From positions 62,001-126,000 of the forward strand of contig CANEXF010000011.1 in NCBI GenBank assembly GCA_947443645.1: DNA of 64,000 bases, written 5' to 3'. The stretch is from Comamonadaceae bacterium. Its GTDB lineage: Bacteria; Pseudomonadota; Gammaproteobacteria; Burkholderiales; Burkholderiaceae_C. The translations under genes were made by a program, and so were the position numbers. Of the stretch, positions 19,230 to 27,586 are shown piece after piece (positions within the stretch are counted from its first letter, which is position 1; each line of letters starts with the position of its first letter). The notes under the pieces were generated by a model, which had not been told where the DNA came from, did no database searches, and was given only the letters and a program-made list of their open reading frames with translations.

Positions 19230-21365
19230 CTAGAAGCTCAGCTGCAAGCCAAGCTTCAAGCTGCGACCAGGCAGCGGCGCTTTCGGGAACGCCGTTGTCG
19301 TCAACACCGAGCTCGCGCTGTAGGCCAGCTGGTTGCTCAGGTTGTCCAGTCGCGCGAACCACAGCAGATTGCTTGCGCCGGCCTTGACTGAATAAGTAGC
19401 GGCGGTGTTCCACAAGGTGTAGCCCGCCGTCGCGCGCTGACCAGATGCCACGCGGTTTTGCGCCGCCGAGTGGTCAAAGCCGAGGCTGCTGCCCCAAGGA
19501 CCGCGAGCCCATTTCAAGGTTGCGCCTACCCGCATGGGTGCGATGCGCGGCAAAGGCTGGCTATGGCTCAGGTCGCTGGCCCTGACCATGTCACCGCGCA
19601 ACGCCAGGTCCAGACTGGACGGCCCTTCAAGCAGGCGTATATTGCCGCTGGCTTCGAAGCCAACAAAGCGCGCGCGCACGCCGCTGTAGGCCTGTTCAGG
19701 CAGTATGCGGTTGCCAGGATCGGCGTCATCCAGACCGTCACCATTGAGGTCAGCCGGGTTGACTGTGCCGCTGGACTGGCCGTAGCGGTTTCCCGTTGCG
19801 AGCAGCGCGATGTAGTTTTTGAAATAGTGCGTATAGGCGTTGGCCGTGAAGCTGTTGGCGCCCGACTTCCAGTTGGCGCCCAGGTCCAGACTGGTCGATT
19901 TTTCTTTCTCCAGTCCGGCATTGCCGGTTTCCCAGGCTGCCGTTGCCAGGTGCGGCCCGAAGGCATAGAGCTCGTAGTCCTTGGGCGCTCTTTCGGTATA
20001 GGCCAGGTTGGTCGTGAGCTGCCAGCGCGGCGCCACGTTCCAGAGGCCGCCCATGGCATAGCTCAGGGGTTTGAAATCTCGGCTGCCGGGCACAAAACGG
20101 GCTTGCGCCGGGTTACCCAGGGACTCAACCCTGACAGACTCCAGCCGGCCGCCAAAGCTGAGCTTGCCCCAGGACGTGGCGAACTCTTCGTAGTCAAAAA
20201 ATGCTTTTTGTGCGGTTTTACTGAAAGGCGCAAACGCCTCAGAACCAATGGCGGAAAAACGCGTGTCTTCAAGCTGAAAACCCAGCACCCCGCTGAGCGG
20301 GCCCAGCGTTGCGTGGCGCGCCTGCAGTCGCAAATCGCGGCCCTTGTTCTTGAACACCGTGCCGGCCGTCGCCCCGTCAAATTCGGTGTGCGCGTAGTCG
20401 GTCTGGCTGAACTGCGCCTTGATGCTTTGAAGCATGCCGCCCAGATCACGCAACTCGCCTTCCAGCGCCAAGCGGTCGGACTTCATGCGGATGCTCACAT
20501 TGTCTTCAGCCACCGTGCCATAGTAGCTGCGGTAGCTGCTCAGCGCAGCGCCCAGGTAGCCGTGCTCAAAAAGCACCGAGCCGCCCAGCGCGCCGCCGTT
20601 CGATTGGCTTGCGGAATTGCAGATGCGGCTGGCCGTGCTGGCTATGCCGCCCTTGCTGCAAGCCAGGCTGATGGGGACTTTGACATCGCCGGTGTCACGA
20701 CTGAAGGCATCCACATGCAGGGCGTAGCGGTCAGTGCCGGTTTCCAGCAGCACGCCAGCACCCTTTTCCTTGTTGCCCGTGGCCGCATCGAGATTGAGCT
20801 TGCCCGTGATGCCGCCCTTGGCATCAAACAGCGCTTCGCGTGGAATGCGGTTATCGATGATGTTGACCACGCCGCCGACCGCACTGCCGCCGTACAGCAG
20901 GGCGCCCGGGCCGCGCAGCACTTCTATGCGCTCCATGCTGATGGGATCGGCCGTGACCGCATGGTCATAGCTCAGCGAAGAAGCGTCCACCGTGGCGCCA
21001 CCATTGCCCAGAATGCGGATGCGGTCGCCATCCAGGCCGCGGATGATGGGCCGACTGGCGTTGGGACCAAAGTAGCTGCTACTTACACCCGGCATGCTGT
21101 CAAGCGTCTCTCCCAACGTGCTTTTGGAACGCAAAAGCAGCTCAGCGCCCGAATACTGGGCGGAAGGAGCTATCAAATCAGTAGCGCCCAGCGGGTTGCC
21201 GGTGACGGTGACTTCCTGGAGTTCTGGCGTTGCGGTCTGCGCGATTGCCGAAGGGCACTGAAGACCCGCGAACATGGCCAGCACAGCCAGCTGCAAGGCG
21301 CAGGGTACGTGGACCAAAAAGCGCAAACCGGGACGCGGCTTGCAGCTGTTAAAAGATGGTTTCAT
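19230..21365 (-). CDS. TonB-dependent outer membrane receptor, ZnuD-like
   Basis: A 711-residue outer-membrane receptor. A signal peptide ends near AIAQ. A TonB-box-like LQEVTVTG, then the plug (PIIRGLDGDRIRILGNGG, MERIEVLRGPGALLYGGSA, VGGVVNIIDNRIP) and a long beta-barrel ending in LQLSF are visible. The plug wording closely resembles ZnuD-type zinc/heme receptors; a loop with two Cys (SLACSKGG...RICNSAS) may form a disulfide. Metal specificity is inferred only. Start ATG 21365 was chosen since the signal peptide begins there. Residues ~59-69 derive from a family 2 repeat. The small His-rich gene lies just upstream. Confidence 0.87.
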   Translation of the reverse strand: MKPSFNSCKPRPGLRFLVHVPCALQLAVLAMFAGLQCPSAIAQTATPELQEVTVTGNPLGATDLIAPSAQYSGAELLLRSKSTLGETLDSMPGVSSSYFGPNASRPIIRGLDGDRIRILGNGGATVDASSLSYDHAVTADPISMERIEVLRGPGALLYGGSAVGGVVNIIDNRIPREALFDAKGGITGKLNLDAATGNKEKGAGVLLETGTDRYALHVDAFSRDTGDVKVPISLACSKGGIASTASRICNSASQSNGGALGGSVLFEHGYLGAALSSYRSYYGTVAEDNVSIRMKSDRLALEGELRDLGGMLQSIKAQFSQTDYAHTEFDGATAGTVFKNKGRDLRLQARHATLGPLSGVLGFQLEDTRFSAIGSEAFAPFSKTAQKAFFDYEEFATSWGKLSFGGRLESVRVESLGNPAQARFVPGSRDFKPLSYAMGGLWNVAPRWQLTTNLAYTERAPKDYELYAFGPHLATAAWETGNAGLEKEKSTSLDLGANWKSGANSFTANAYTHYFKNYIALLATGNRYGQSSGTVNPADLNGDGLDDADPGNRILPEQAYSGVRARFVGFEASGNIRLLEGPSSLDLALRGDMVRASDLSHSQPLPRIAPMRVGATLKWARGPWGSSLGFDHSAAQNRVASGQRATAGYTLWNTAATYSVKAGASNLLWFARLDNLSNQLAYSASSVLTTTAFPKAPLPGRSLKLGLQLSF
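21158..21189 (-). repeat. Repeat family 2-like copy inside the TonB-dependent receptor gene
   Basis: On the minus strand this reads GGGCGCTACTGATTTGATAG, then CTCCTTCCGCCC. It parallels the GCTATT...ATAGCTGCTTGCGCCC family at 53431 and 25944. It is read in frame near the TDLIAPSAQ segment of the plug N-terminus. Confidence 0.5.
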
Positions 21366-21471
21366 GGTGACTTTGTTGAATCGGGATGCAAACCCGCGCG
21401 AGCTCTTTTCAGGCCAGCGCAGGGGCAAAGCTGTATGCCGACCGCAAGGCCAGCGCGCAGCTAAAGGAGAT

Positions 21472-21900
21472 TCAGCAAGTCAGCGGTGGACCACGCGCCT
21501 CAAACAGCGCCGCCCAGCGGGCCAGTGCCTGGCCCTGAAAAAGGCTCACGGCCAGCGATGGCAGCAGCACCGGCAGCGCCAAAGACGCCACATGTTGGGC
21601 GGCACTGCCATGGCAGGCCTGGTCATACAGACGGCAGTCTGCGTCGCTGCTGTGGGACGAAAAAAGGCTGGCCAGACCAAGCTTGCCTGCGGCTGGCAAG
21701 CCATCGTCAGCCGCCGCCTGGCTCAGAGCTGGGCTCGTCAGCGGCGCCTGTGCATGCAGCACGCCATGCAAAACGCCATGCATGAGGCCCAGGCTTGACG
21801 TCAAAAATAGCGCCAACACCAGCGCCCAAGCCAGCAACCGCGCCAGGGGCGATGCTTGCGGCCTGTTGTGTGTGCTTGGTGCGAACTGCTTGAACGTCAT
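21472..21900 (-). CDS. Small exported His-rich protein, DUF2946-like
   Basis: A 142-residue protein with a single N-terminal hydrophobic segment (LLAWALVLALFLTSSLGLMH). It is followed by His/Cys-containing stretches (HGVLHGVLHAQ, SHSSDADCRLYDQACHG) and a second hydrophobic segment (ALPVLLPSLAVSLF). The layout recalls DUF2946 proteins found beside metal-related TonB receptors. A metal-binding role is inferred from the residues. It precedes the receptor by 106 bp on the same strand, probably in one transcript. Confidence 0.6.
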   Translation of the reverse strand: MTFKQFAPSTHNRPQASPLARLLAWALVLALFLTSSLGLMHGVLHGVLHAQAPLTSPALSQAAADDGLPAAGKLGLASLFSSHSSDADCRLYDQACHGSAAQHVASLALPVLLPSLAVSLFQGQALARWAALFEARGPPLTC

Positions 21901-21993
21901 GTGGCTGATAGCTTAATCGTAAATATTGACCGTGGCGCAATGCTTTAGTCAGCGCCCATCTCTACACGCCACAATGGCTGCACAGGACAAGCC

Positions 21994-23010
21994 ATGAACA
22001 ACGTGACCCCAATCCAAACGCAGACCCAGCTGCGCAGCCACACCTTCCACGGCCTCGCGCCCGGCCCACGGCTGCTCGTTTTAGGCGCAGTCCACGGCAA
22101 CGAAACCTGCGGCACGCAGGCCATCATGCAGCTGCTGCAAGAACTCGACCAGGGCCAGCTTGCCATCCAGCGCGGCACAGTCACCTTTGTGCCCGTCACC
22201 AACCCCCTCGCCTACCAGCTCAAGCAGCGCAGCGGTGAGCGCAATCTGAACCGCAACATGGCCACCTGCGGGATTCCGCAGGACTTTGAGGACCGCGTCG
22301 CCAATGTGCTGTGCCCTTTGCTTGATGCGCATGAGGTGTTGCTGGACCTGCATTCCTTTCACACCGGTGGCGCGCCGTTTGTGATGGTGGGTCCGCAGAA
22401 CAACACCGGCACGCTGGAGCCCTTTGGCCGGGCGGCGCAAGAGATGCAGCTGGCCCTGCACACCGGGCCGTACCGTATTGTGGAGGGCTGGCTGGATACC
22501 TATGCGCGTGGCGCGCAGCGTCGGGCCGAGACCGCCCCCACGGCAGGTGGCCGCACGCACGCACTGGTTAGCAATCCCAATTACGGCGTCGGCACCACCG
22601 AGTACATGCGCTCACGCGGCGGCTATGGCGTGACGCTGGAGTGCGGCCAGCATGATGACCCGCAGGCCGTGGTTGTCGCGCGGCAGGCAATTTTGCACAC
22701 ACTGGCGTTGCTGGGCTTGAGCGCATCGCCGCCTGCGCCCGTGCCCATGGGGCGCGAAATTCTGCAGCTGGTCGAGGTGACAGACCGCGAGCATGCAGCG
22801 GACAGCTTCAGCCGCGAGTGGTGCAGCTTTGATGCCGTCAAATGCGGCGAAGTCATTGGCACGCGGCACAGCGGCGTAGCAGTCACAGCACCCGCCGATG
22901 GCTTTGTGGTGTTTCCCAACCCGCGCGGCGAGGTTGGTCAGGAGTGGTTTTATTTCGCCCGACGGCGAGCAAACTTGCCGCCGGCAGACCTTCAGACCTT
23001 TAAACCCTAG
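21994..23010 (+). CDS. Succinylglutamate desuccinylase/aspartoacylase family zinc hydrolase
   Basis: A 338-residue M14-like zinc amidohydrolase. The zinc ligands are seen in GAVHGNETCGT (HxxE) and LDLHSFHTGG (His), and RNLNRNM supplies substrate-binding Arg. A Glu in GVTLECGQH fits the catalytic position. The C-terminal ~100 residues (EILQLVEVTDR...APADGFVVFPN) form the beta domain of this family. No arginine-degradation (ast) genes are nearby, so the substrate is unknown. Divergent from the His-rich protein gene; converges on msrA, one base apart. Confidence 0.83.
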   Translation: MNNVTPIQTQTQLRSHTFHGLAPGPRLLVLGAVHGNETCGTQAIMQLLQELDQGQLAIQRGTVTFVPVTNPLAYQLKQRSGERNLNRNMATCGIPQDFEDRVANVLCPLLDAHEVLLDLHSFHTGGAPFVMVGPQNNTGTLEPFGRAAQEMQLALHTGPYRIVEGWLDTYARGAQRRAETAPTAGGRTHALVSNPNYGVGTTEYMRSRGGYGVTLECGQHDDPQAVVVARQAILHTLALLGLSASPPAPVPMGREILQLVEVTDREHAADSFSREWCSFDAVKCGEVIGTRHSGVAVTAPADGFVVFPNPRGEVGQEWFYFARRRANLPPADLQTFKP

Positions 23011-23011
23011 G

Positions 23012-23557
23012 CTAACCCTTGGCTTTCACCCGCGACGCAAAGGTCTTGCGGAATTTTTCAACCTTGGGGCCGACCACAAAAGCACAGTAGCCCTGGTTAG
23101 GGTTGTGCTCGAAATAATCCTGGTGGTAGTCCTCGGCGGGCCAGTAATTGGCCAGCGGCAGCACTTCGGTGACTATCGGTTTGCCAAAGGTCTTGTCCTG
23201 GCTGGCCTCGCGGATGAAGTCGTCTATCAGCTGCTTTTGCTCGGCTGTCTGGTAGTAAATGCCGCTGCGGTACTGCGTGCCGGCATCGTTGCCCTGGCGG
23301 TTCAGGCTGGTCGGGTCGTGGATCACAAAAAAGATCTCGAGAATCTCCTTGAGCGTGATCTCGGCCGGGTCATAGGCGAGCTTGACAACCTCGTTGCAAC
23401 CGGTGCGGCCGCTGCAGACCTCTTCGTAGCTGGGGCGCGCCACCTGGCCGTTGCTGTAGCCGGATTCGACATCCGTCACGCCGCGCACCTTGACGAAGAC
23501 CGCCTCGGTGCACCAGAAGCAGCCGCCGCCCAGGGTGATGGTTTGCAATTCATTCAT
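23012..23557 (-). CDS. msrA: Peptide-methionine (S)-S-oxide reductase
   Basis: Reduces methionine-S-sulfoxide in proteins. The 181-residue protein has the active-site GGGCFWCTEAVF near residue 10, GYSNGQV, GRTGCNEVVKL, THDPTSLNRQGND-like sequence (VIHDPTSLNRQGND) and a C-terminal NYWPAEDYHQDYFEHNPNQG. I chose ATG 23557, preceded by AAGGAACC; the frame is open upstream through a tandem repeat but without conserved sequence. Confidence 0.96.
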   Translation of the reverse strand: MNELQTITLGGGCFWCTEAVFVKVRGVTDVESGYSNGQVARPSYEEVCSGRTGCNEVVKLAYDPAEITLKEILEIFFVIHDPTSLNRQGNDAGTQYRSGIYYQTAEQKQLIDDFIREASQDKTFGKPIVTEVLPLANYWPAEDYHQDYFEHNPNQGYCAFVVGPKVEKFRKTFASRVKAKG

Positions 23558-23590
23558 GACATGGTTCCTTGATGGTGATTTGAGCAGCGC

Positions 23591-23633
23591 TTTCGGCCGC
23601 TTTTTTGCCGCTTTCTTGCCGCTTTCTTGCCGC
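23591..23633. repeat. 11-bp tandem repeat upstream of msrA
   Basis: Four units of TTTCTTGCCGC (10-11 bp; 23591, 23601, 23612, 23623), the last two identical. They lie between msrA and the LysR gene. Confidence 0.8.
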
Positions 23634-23693
23634 TTATAGCCTGCAAGCACTGTAGTGGGTCTGGCATGTCGCCGCCAGCCGTGGGGGTTTGTC

Positions 23694-24593
23694 TCAGGCC
23701 TCCTGGCCGGACGCCGATCGAACCGCCGCCACAAAAGCGCTCAGTGCGGCGTCGTCGCGGCTGGTTTTCCAGAGGCAGTGGGTTTCGTAGGGCGCGCTGG
23801 CTTTGTCGCTTGCAGCCAGCGGCACAAACACCGTGCCGGCCATGGCAGACTGGGCCAGCGCCCTGGGCACCAGCGCCACACCCATGCCTTGCGAGACCAG
23901 CGACACGACACTCAACCAGTGCTGCAGCTCGTAGCGAATCTCGGGGTAAAAGCCTGCATCCAGGCAGGCTTGCAAAATCCGGTCGTGGTAGTCGGGCGAT
24001 ACAGTGCGCGACACCACCGCAAAAGGCTCCCCCGCGAGGCGCTTGAGCGACAAGCTGCTTTCCTGCGCCAGCGCGTGCGCGGCTGGCAGGCAACAGACAA
24101 ACGCCTGGCTGGCGACCAGTATCTGGCTCAATTCCGGCGGCACGCGCGTGGTGTGCACAAAGCCCAGATCCAGGCGGTCATGCACCAACTCTATCAATTG
24201 CTCGCTCGATGAAAGCTCTTTGAGCATCACGCGCAGCAAAGGGTGACGGGACTGGAATTGCGCCAGTATTTCAGGCAAACCGCTATAAAGCATGGTGCCG
24301 GCAAAACCGATGCTCAGGCTGCCGGCCATGCCCTCGCCGACATCGCGCGCGTGGCTGGCGGCCTGCGCGGCCTGGACCAGCAGCGCCCGCGCCGCCGGCA
24401 AGAACGCACGGCCGGCTGCGGTCAGCGCCACCTGCTTGCTGTTGCGGCTAAAGAGGCGCGCACCGACCGAGGCCTCCAGCTGCTGGATGTTCAGCGACAG
24501 CGGCGGCTGCGAAATCGCCAGACGCCGGGCCGCGCGGCCAAAGTGCAACTCTTCGGCCAGAACCAGGAAATAGCGCAGGTGTCGAAATTCCAT
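23694..24593 (-). CDS. LysR-family transcriptional regulator, likely regulator of gcdH
   Basis: A 299-residue LysR regulator. The N-terminal winged helix reads MEFRHLRYFLVLAEELHFGR, AARRLAISQPPLSLNIQQLE and ARLFSRNSKQVALTAAG; the remainder is a periplasmic-binding-protein-like effector domain. I chose ATG 24593 rather than the frame start at 24602, because MEFRHLRYF is the family N-terminus. It is divergent from gcdH (130 bp), the classic arrangement for a LysR regulator and its target. The co-inducer is likely a glutaryl-CoA pathway metabolite, by inference. Confidence 0.9.
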   Translation of the reverse strand: MEFRHLRYFLVLAEELHFGRAARRLAISQPPLSLNIQQLEASVGARLFSRNSKQVALTAAGRAFLPAARALLVQAAQAASHARDVGEGMAGSLSIGFAGTMLYSGLPEILAQFQSRHPLLRVMLKELSSSEQLIELVHDRLDLGFVHTTRVPPELSQILVASQAFVCCLPAAHALAQESSLSLKRLAGEPFAVVSRTVSPDYHDRILQACLDAGFYPEIRYELQHWLSVVSLVSQGMGVALVPRALAQSAMAGTVFVPLAASDKASAPYETHCLWKTSRDDAALSAFVAAVRSASGQEA

Positions 24594-24634
24594 AACAAGC
24601 AATCAATACAAATAAAATATCGTTGAATCAGTTT

Positions 24635-24645
24635 TCTATATTAGA
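24635..24645. promoter_or_regulatory. Candidate LysR operator between regulator and gcdH
   Basis: TCTA-TAT-TAGA, an 11-bp palindrome, lies in an AT-rich stretch of the 130-bp divergent intergenic region. LysR sites commonly follow T-N11-A dyads. The assignment is by position and symmetry only. Confidence 0.3.
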
Positions 24646-24722
24646 CAAGTATCCATGCTTGGCGAACAATCGCGTCCAGGCCATAGCCCTAAACTCCACC
24701 AACCCCTTTACAGAGACAACTC

Positions 24723-25931
24723 ATGAAAACCAACGTCAAAGCCAAATTCAAGTGGGAAGACCCCTTCATGCTGTCAGAGCAGCTCAGCGATGACGAGCGC
24801 GCCATCGTCGATGCCGCGCATGACTTCTGCCAGGAAAAGCTGCAAACCCGCGTGCTGATGGCCGCACGCCATGAAAAGTTCGACCGCGAGATCATGAACG
24901 AGGCTGGCGCCATGGGCTTTCTGGGCTCGACGATTGAAGGCTACGGCTGCGCCGGCCTGAGCTATGTCGCCTACGGCCTGATCGCGCGCGAAGTCGAGCG
25001 CGTGGACAGCGGCTACCGCAGCGCAATCAGCGTGCAGAGCTCGCTCGTCATGCATCCCATCAATGCCTACGGCAGCGAAGCACAAAAAGAAAAATACCTG
25101 CCCAAGCTGGCCACCGGCGAATGGGTTGGCTGCTTTGGCTTGACAGAACCCAACCATGGCTCGGACCCGGCCAGCATGCTGACGCGCGCCAAACCAGTTG
25201 ACGGCGGCTTCATCATCAAGGGCGCCAAGATGTGGATCACCAACAGCCCGATCGCTGACGTGTTCGTGGTCTGGGCCAAGCTCGAAGACCCGGATGGCAA
25301 GGTCGGCGGCCAGGAAAGCATTCGCGGCTTTGTGCTGGAAAAAGGCATGAAAGGCCTGAGCGCGCCCAAGATCGAAGGCAAGATGAGCTTGCGCGCGTCC
25401 ATCACAGGCGAGATCGTCATGGACGACGTGTTCGTGCCCGAAGCCAACTTGCTGCCTAACGTCAGCGGCCTCAAGGGCCCGTTCGGTTGCCTGAACAAAG
25501 CGCGTTTCGGCATCGCCTGGGGCGCGCTGGGCGCAGCTGAAGACTGCTGGTTCCGCGCCCGCCAGTACACCATGGACCGCGTGCAGTTCGGCCGCCCCCT
25601 GGCGCAAAACCAGCTGATCCAGAAAAAACTCGCCGACATGCAGACGGAAATCGCGCTCGGCCTGCAAGCCTGCCTGCGCGTGGGCCGCCTGATGGACGAG
25701 GGCAAGGACGTGCCCGAGATGATTTCGCTGATCAAGCGCAACAGCTGCGGCAAGTCGCTGGACATCGCCCGCATGGCGCGCGACATGCACGGCGGCAACG
25801 GCATCCATGACGAATACCACGTGATTCGCCACATGATCAATTTGGAGACCGTCAACACCTATGAAGGCACGCACGATGTGCATGCGCTCATCCTGGGTCG
25901 TGCGCAAACCGGCTTGCAGGCTTTTTATTAA
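24723..25931 (+). CDS. gcdH: Glutaryl-CoA dehydrogenase
   Basis: An FAD-dependent oxidative decarboxylation of glutaryl-CoA to crotonyl-CoA, in lysine, tryptophan and benzoate degradation. The 402-residue acyl-CoA dehydrogenase has the GcdH-like start [17 protein letters not shown] and the flavin segment [55 protein letters not shown] and the catalytic Glu in [20 protein letters not shown] are also present. The GcdH type is supported by the overall pattern; biochemistry was not checked. A divergent LysR gene lies upstream. Confidence 0.93.
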   Translation: MKTNVKAKFKWEDPFMLSEQLSDDERAIVDAAHDFCQEKLQTRVLMAARHEKFDREIMNEAGAMGFLGSTIEGYGCAGLSYVAYGLIAREVERVDSGYRSAISVQSSLVMHPINAYGSEAQKEKYLPKLATGEWVGCFGLTEPNHGSDPASMLTRAKPVDGGFIIKGAKMWITNSPIADVFVVWAKLEDPDGKVGGQESIRGFVLEKGMKGLSAPKIEGKMSLRASITGEIVMDDVFVPEANLLPNVSGLKGPFGCLNKARFGIAWGALGAAEDCWFRARQYTMDRVQFGRPLAQNQLIQKKLADMQTEIALGLQACLRVGRLMDEGKDVPEMISLIKRNSCGKSLDIARMARDMHGGNGIHDEYHVIRHMINLETVNTYEGTHDVHALILGRAQTGLQAFY

Positions 25932-25943
25932 TGAAAACTGCCT

Positions 25944-25992
25944 CTAACGCCCGGATGACGGGCGCTAGAAGCTACGCTTTTAATAGCAATTA
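25944..25992 (-). repeat. Repeat family 2 copy between gcdH and ydcF-like gene
   Basis: On the minus strand: GCTATTAAAAGCGTAGCTTC, then TAGCGCCCGTCATCCGGGCG. GCGCCCG/CGGGCGT form a short hairpin. The same architecture recurs at 53431 and 61420. Confidence 0.7.
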
Positions 25993-26008
25993 GCCCCACA
26001 AGCCAGGC

Positions 26009-26785
26009 ATGGAAGCAGCCGCGCTCAAACCCTTGCTGACGGCCCTGGTCATGCCGCCGCTGGGCTTGCTGCTGCTGGCTTTGCTCGGACTGCTGCTGGC
26101 GATACGGCGCAAACCCGCCGGCCATACCCTGCTGGGCCTGACGCTGGTGGCCTTCTGGCTGCTAAGCTGCCACGGCACAGCCATTTGGCTGGCGCAGAAC
26201 CTGCTGCCGCAGTTCGAGCCCACATCCCTGGCGCAACTCAAGACGGACAGGGTCCAGGCGATTGTGGTGCTGGGCGGCGGTGTGCTGCCCGAGTCACCCG
26301 AGTACGGACAGGCGCAACTCGCCGCGCCGAGCGCATCGCGCCTGCGCTACGGCGTCTGGCTGGCCAGGCAGTCCGGCCTGCCACTGGCGTTTTCTGGCGG
26401 GCTGGGCTGGGCAGCCAGCAGCCTGAACCCCAGCACTGAAGCCGAGGTGGCTGCGCGCGTGGCCTTGCAGGACTATGGCGTCAAGTTGCGCTGGCTGGAA
26501 GCGCAGTCACGCGACACCGCAGAAAACGCCCGTCTGATGGCGCCCCTGCTTGCGCGGGACGGCATTGCGCGCATCGCGCTGGTCACAGACGCGCGCCACA
26601 TGCCGCGCGCCCTGGCAGCCTTCAAGCGCACCGGCCTGGTTGTCACGCCTGCACCTGCCAACTTTGTGTTACCTGAACAAAGCGCCTTGATGGAGTGGCT
26701 GCCTTCGGCCCAGGGGTTGCTGGCCAGTCAACTGGTCTTGCGCGAGTGGCTGGGCTTCACGCTCGCCAGTCGCTTGCCAGCCTAG
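26009..26785 (+). CDS. YdcF/ElyC family (DUF218) membrane protein
   Basis: A 258-residue protein with two N-terminal hydrophobic segments (PPLGLLLLALLGLLLAIRR; LLGLTLVAFWLLSCHGTAIW). A DUF218 domain follows with VQAIVVLGGGVLPESPEY, ASRLRYGVWLARQSGLPLAF, SRDTAENARLM and ALVTDARHMPRALAAF. In E. coli the ElyC/SanA/YdcF group is linked to envelope and peptidoglycan integrity. A direct reaction is not established. It lies between a repeat and the TetR operator. Confidence 0.85.
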   Translation: MEAAALKPLLTALVMPPLGLLLLALLGLLLAIRRKPAGHTLLGLTLVAFWLLSCHGTAIWLAQNLLPQFEPTSLAQLKTDRVQAIVVLGGGVLPESPEYGQAQLAAPSASRLRYGVWLARQSGLPLAFSGGLGWAASSLNPSTEAEVAARVALQDYGVKLRWLEAQSRDTAENARLMAPLLARDGIARIALVTDARHMPRALAAFKRTGLVVTPAPANFVLPEQSALMEWLPSAQGLLASQLVLREWLGFTLASRLPA

Positions 26786-26852
26786 GCCGAATTACAGCAG
26801 GTCTGCGGGCCAGGGACGGGTTTGGGTTGACGGCTGGAATGCAAGCAGCTAC

Positions 26853-26876
26853 ATTACTAACCAGTCAGTCAGTAAT
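26853..26876 (+). promoter_or_regulatory. Candidate operator of the TetR regulator gene
   Basis: ATTACT (26853-26858) and AGTAAT (26871-26876) are inverted arms around CAGTCAGT repeats, ending 2 bp before the tetR start codon. Palindromes of this kind are typical TetR-family operators, and the position suggests autoregulation of the tetR-efflux operon. Confidence 0.55.
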
Positions 26877-26877
26877 C

Positions 26878-27573
26878 ATGCCCCTTTCTAAATTATTCTG
26901 CAAAGCCAAGGCCTCGGCCAGCGTCAAGCGCGAACGCCGCAAAGAAGCGCGCCCGGGCGAGCTGCTGGACGCCGCGCTGGAACTGTTTGTCGAAAAGGGC
27001 TTTGCCGCAACCCGCGTGGAAGAGGTGGCCGCACGCGCAGGTGTGTCCAAGGGCACGCTGTTTCTTTACTTCCAAAGCAAGGAAGAGCTGCTCAAGGCCG
27101 TGGTGCGAGAGAATATATCCGGCCGCTTTGAGGCCTGGAACAAGGAGTTTTCAAGCTTTGAAGGCTCCACGGGCGAGATGCTGACCTATTGCCTGAATGT
27201 CTGGTGGGACCGTGTCGGCGCCACCAAGGCCTCAGGGATCACCAAGCTCATGATGAGCGAAGCCACCAATTTCCCTGAAATTGCCAGCTTTTACCAGCAC
27301 GAAGTCATCACACCTGGCCAGACCCTGATACGCAGGATCTTGCAGCGCGGCATGGACAGCGGTGAATTTCGCAAGATGGATCTGGACTACGCCGCGCTTG
27401 CGGTTGTGGCGCCCATCATCTTTCTAATGCTGTCCAAGCACTCCGCCGGCGTCTGCATTGACAAGGGTCTGGCGATGGATCCGAAAAAATACATTGCGGC
27501 CCAACTCGACATCCTGCTGCATGGCCTGAGCGCCAATGCGGGGGTCGCAGGCCGCGCCAAAGAAAAAACATGA
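26878..27573 (+). CDS. TetR-family regulator of the adjacent RND efflux system
   Basis: A 231-residue TetR regulator. The helix-turn-helix region reads LLDAALELFVEKGFAATRVE, EVAARAGVSKGTLFLYFQSK and EELLKAVV; the remainder is a ligand-binding helical domain (C-terminal TetR_C-like). ATG 26878 gives the family-like start and lies at the edge of a palindromic operator. The frame stays open upstream inside the YdcF gene, which I discount. The RND membrane-fusion gene follows 13 bp downstream. Confidence 0.9.
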   Translation: MPLSKLFCKAKASASVKRERRKEARPGELLDAALELFVEKGFAATRVEEVAARAGVSKGTLFLYFQSKEELLKAVVRENISGRFEAWNKEFSSFEGSTGEMLTYCLNVWWDRVGATKASGITKLMMSEATNFPEIASFYQHEVITPGQTLIRRILQRGMDSGEFRKMDLDYAALAVVAPIIFLMLSKHSAGVCIDKGLAMDPKKYIAAQLDILLHGLSANAGVAGRAKEKT

Positions 27574-27586
27574 GACCACAGCCACG

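Noticed and set aside
19458..21464. 668-codon open frame on the plus strand
   Set aside because: It is the complement of the TonB-dependent receptor gene. The product has no domain, is rich in His/Gln/Arg as expected for an antisense frame of GC-rich DNA, and the receptor frame has clear motifs.
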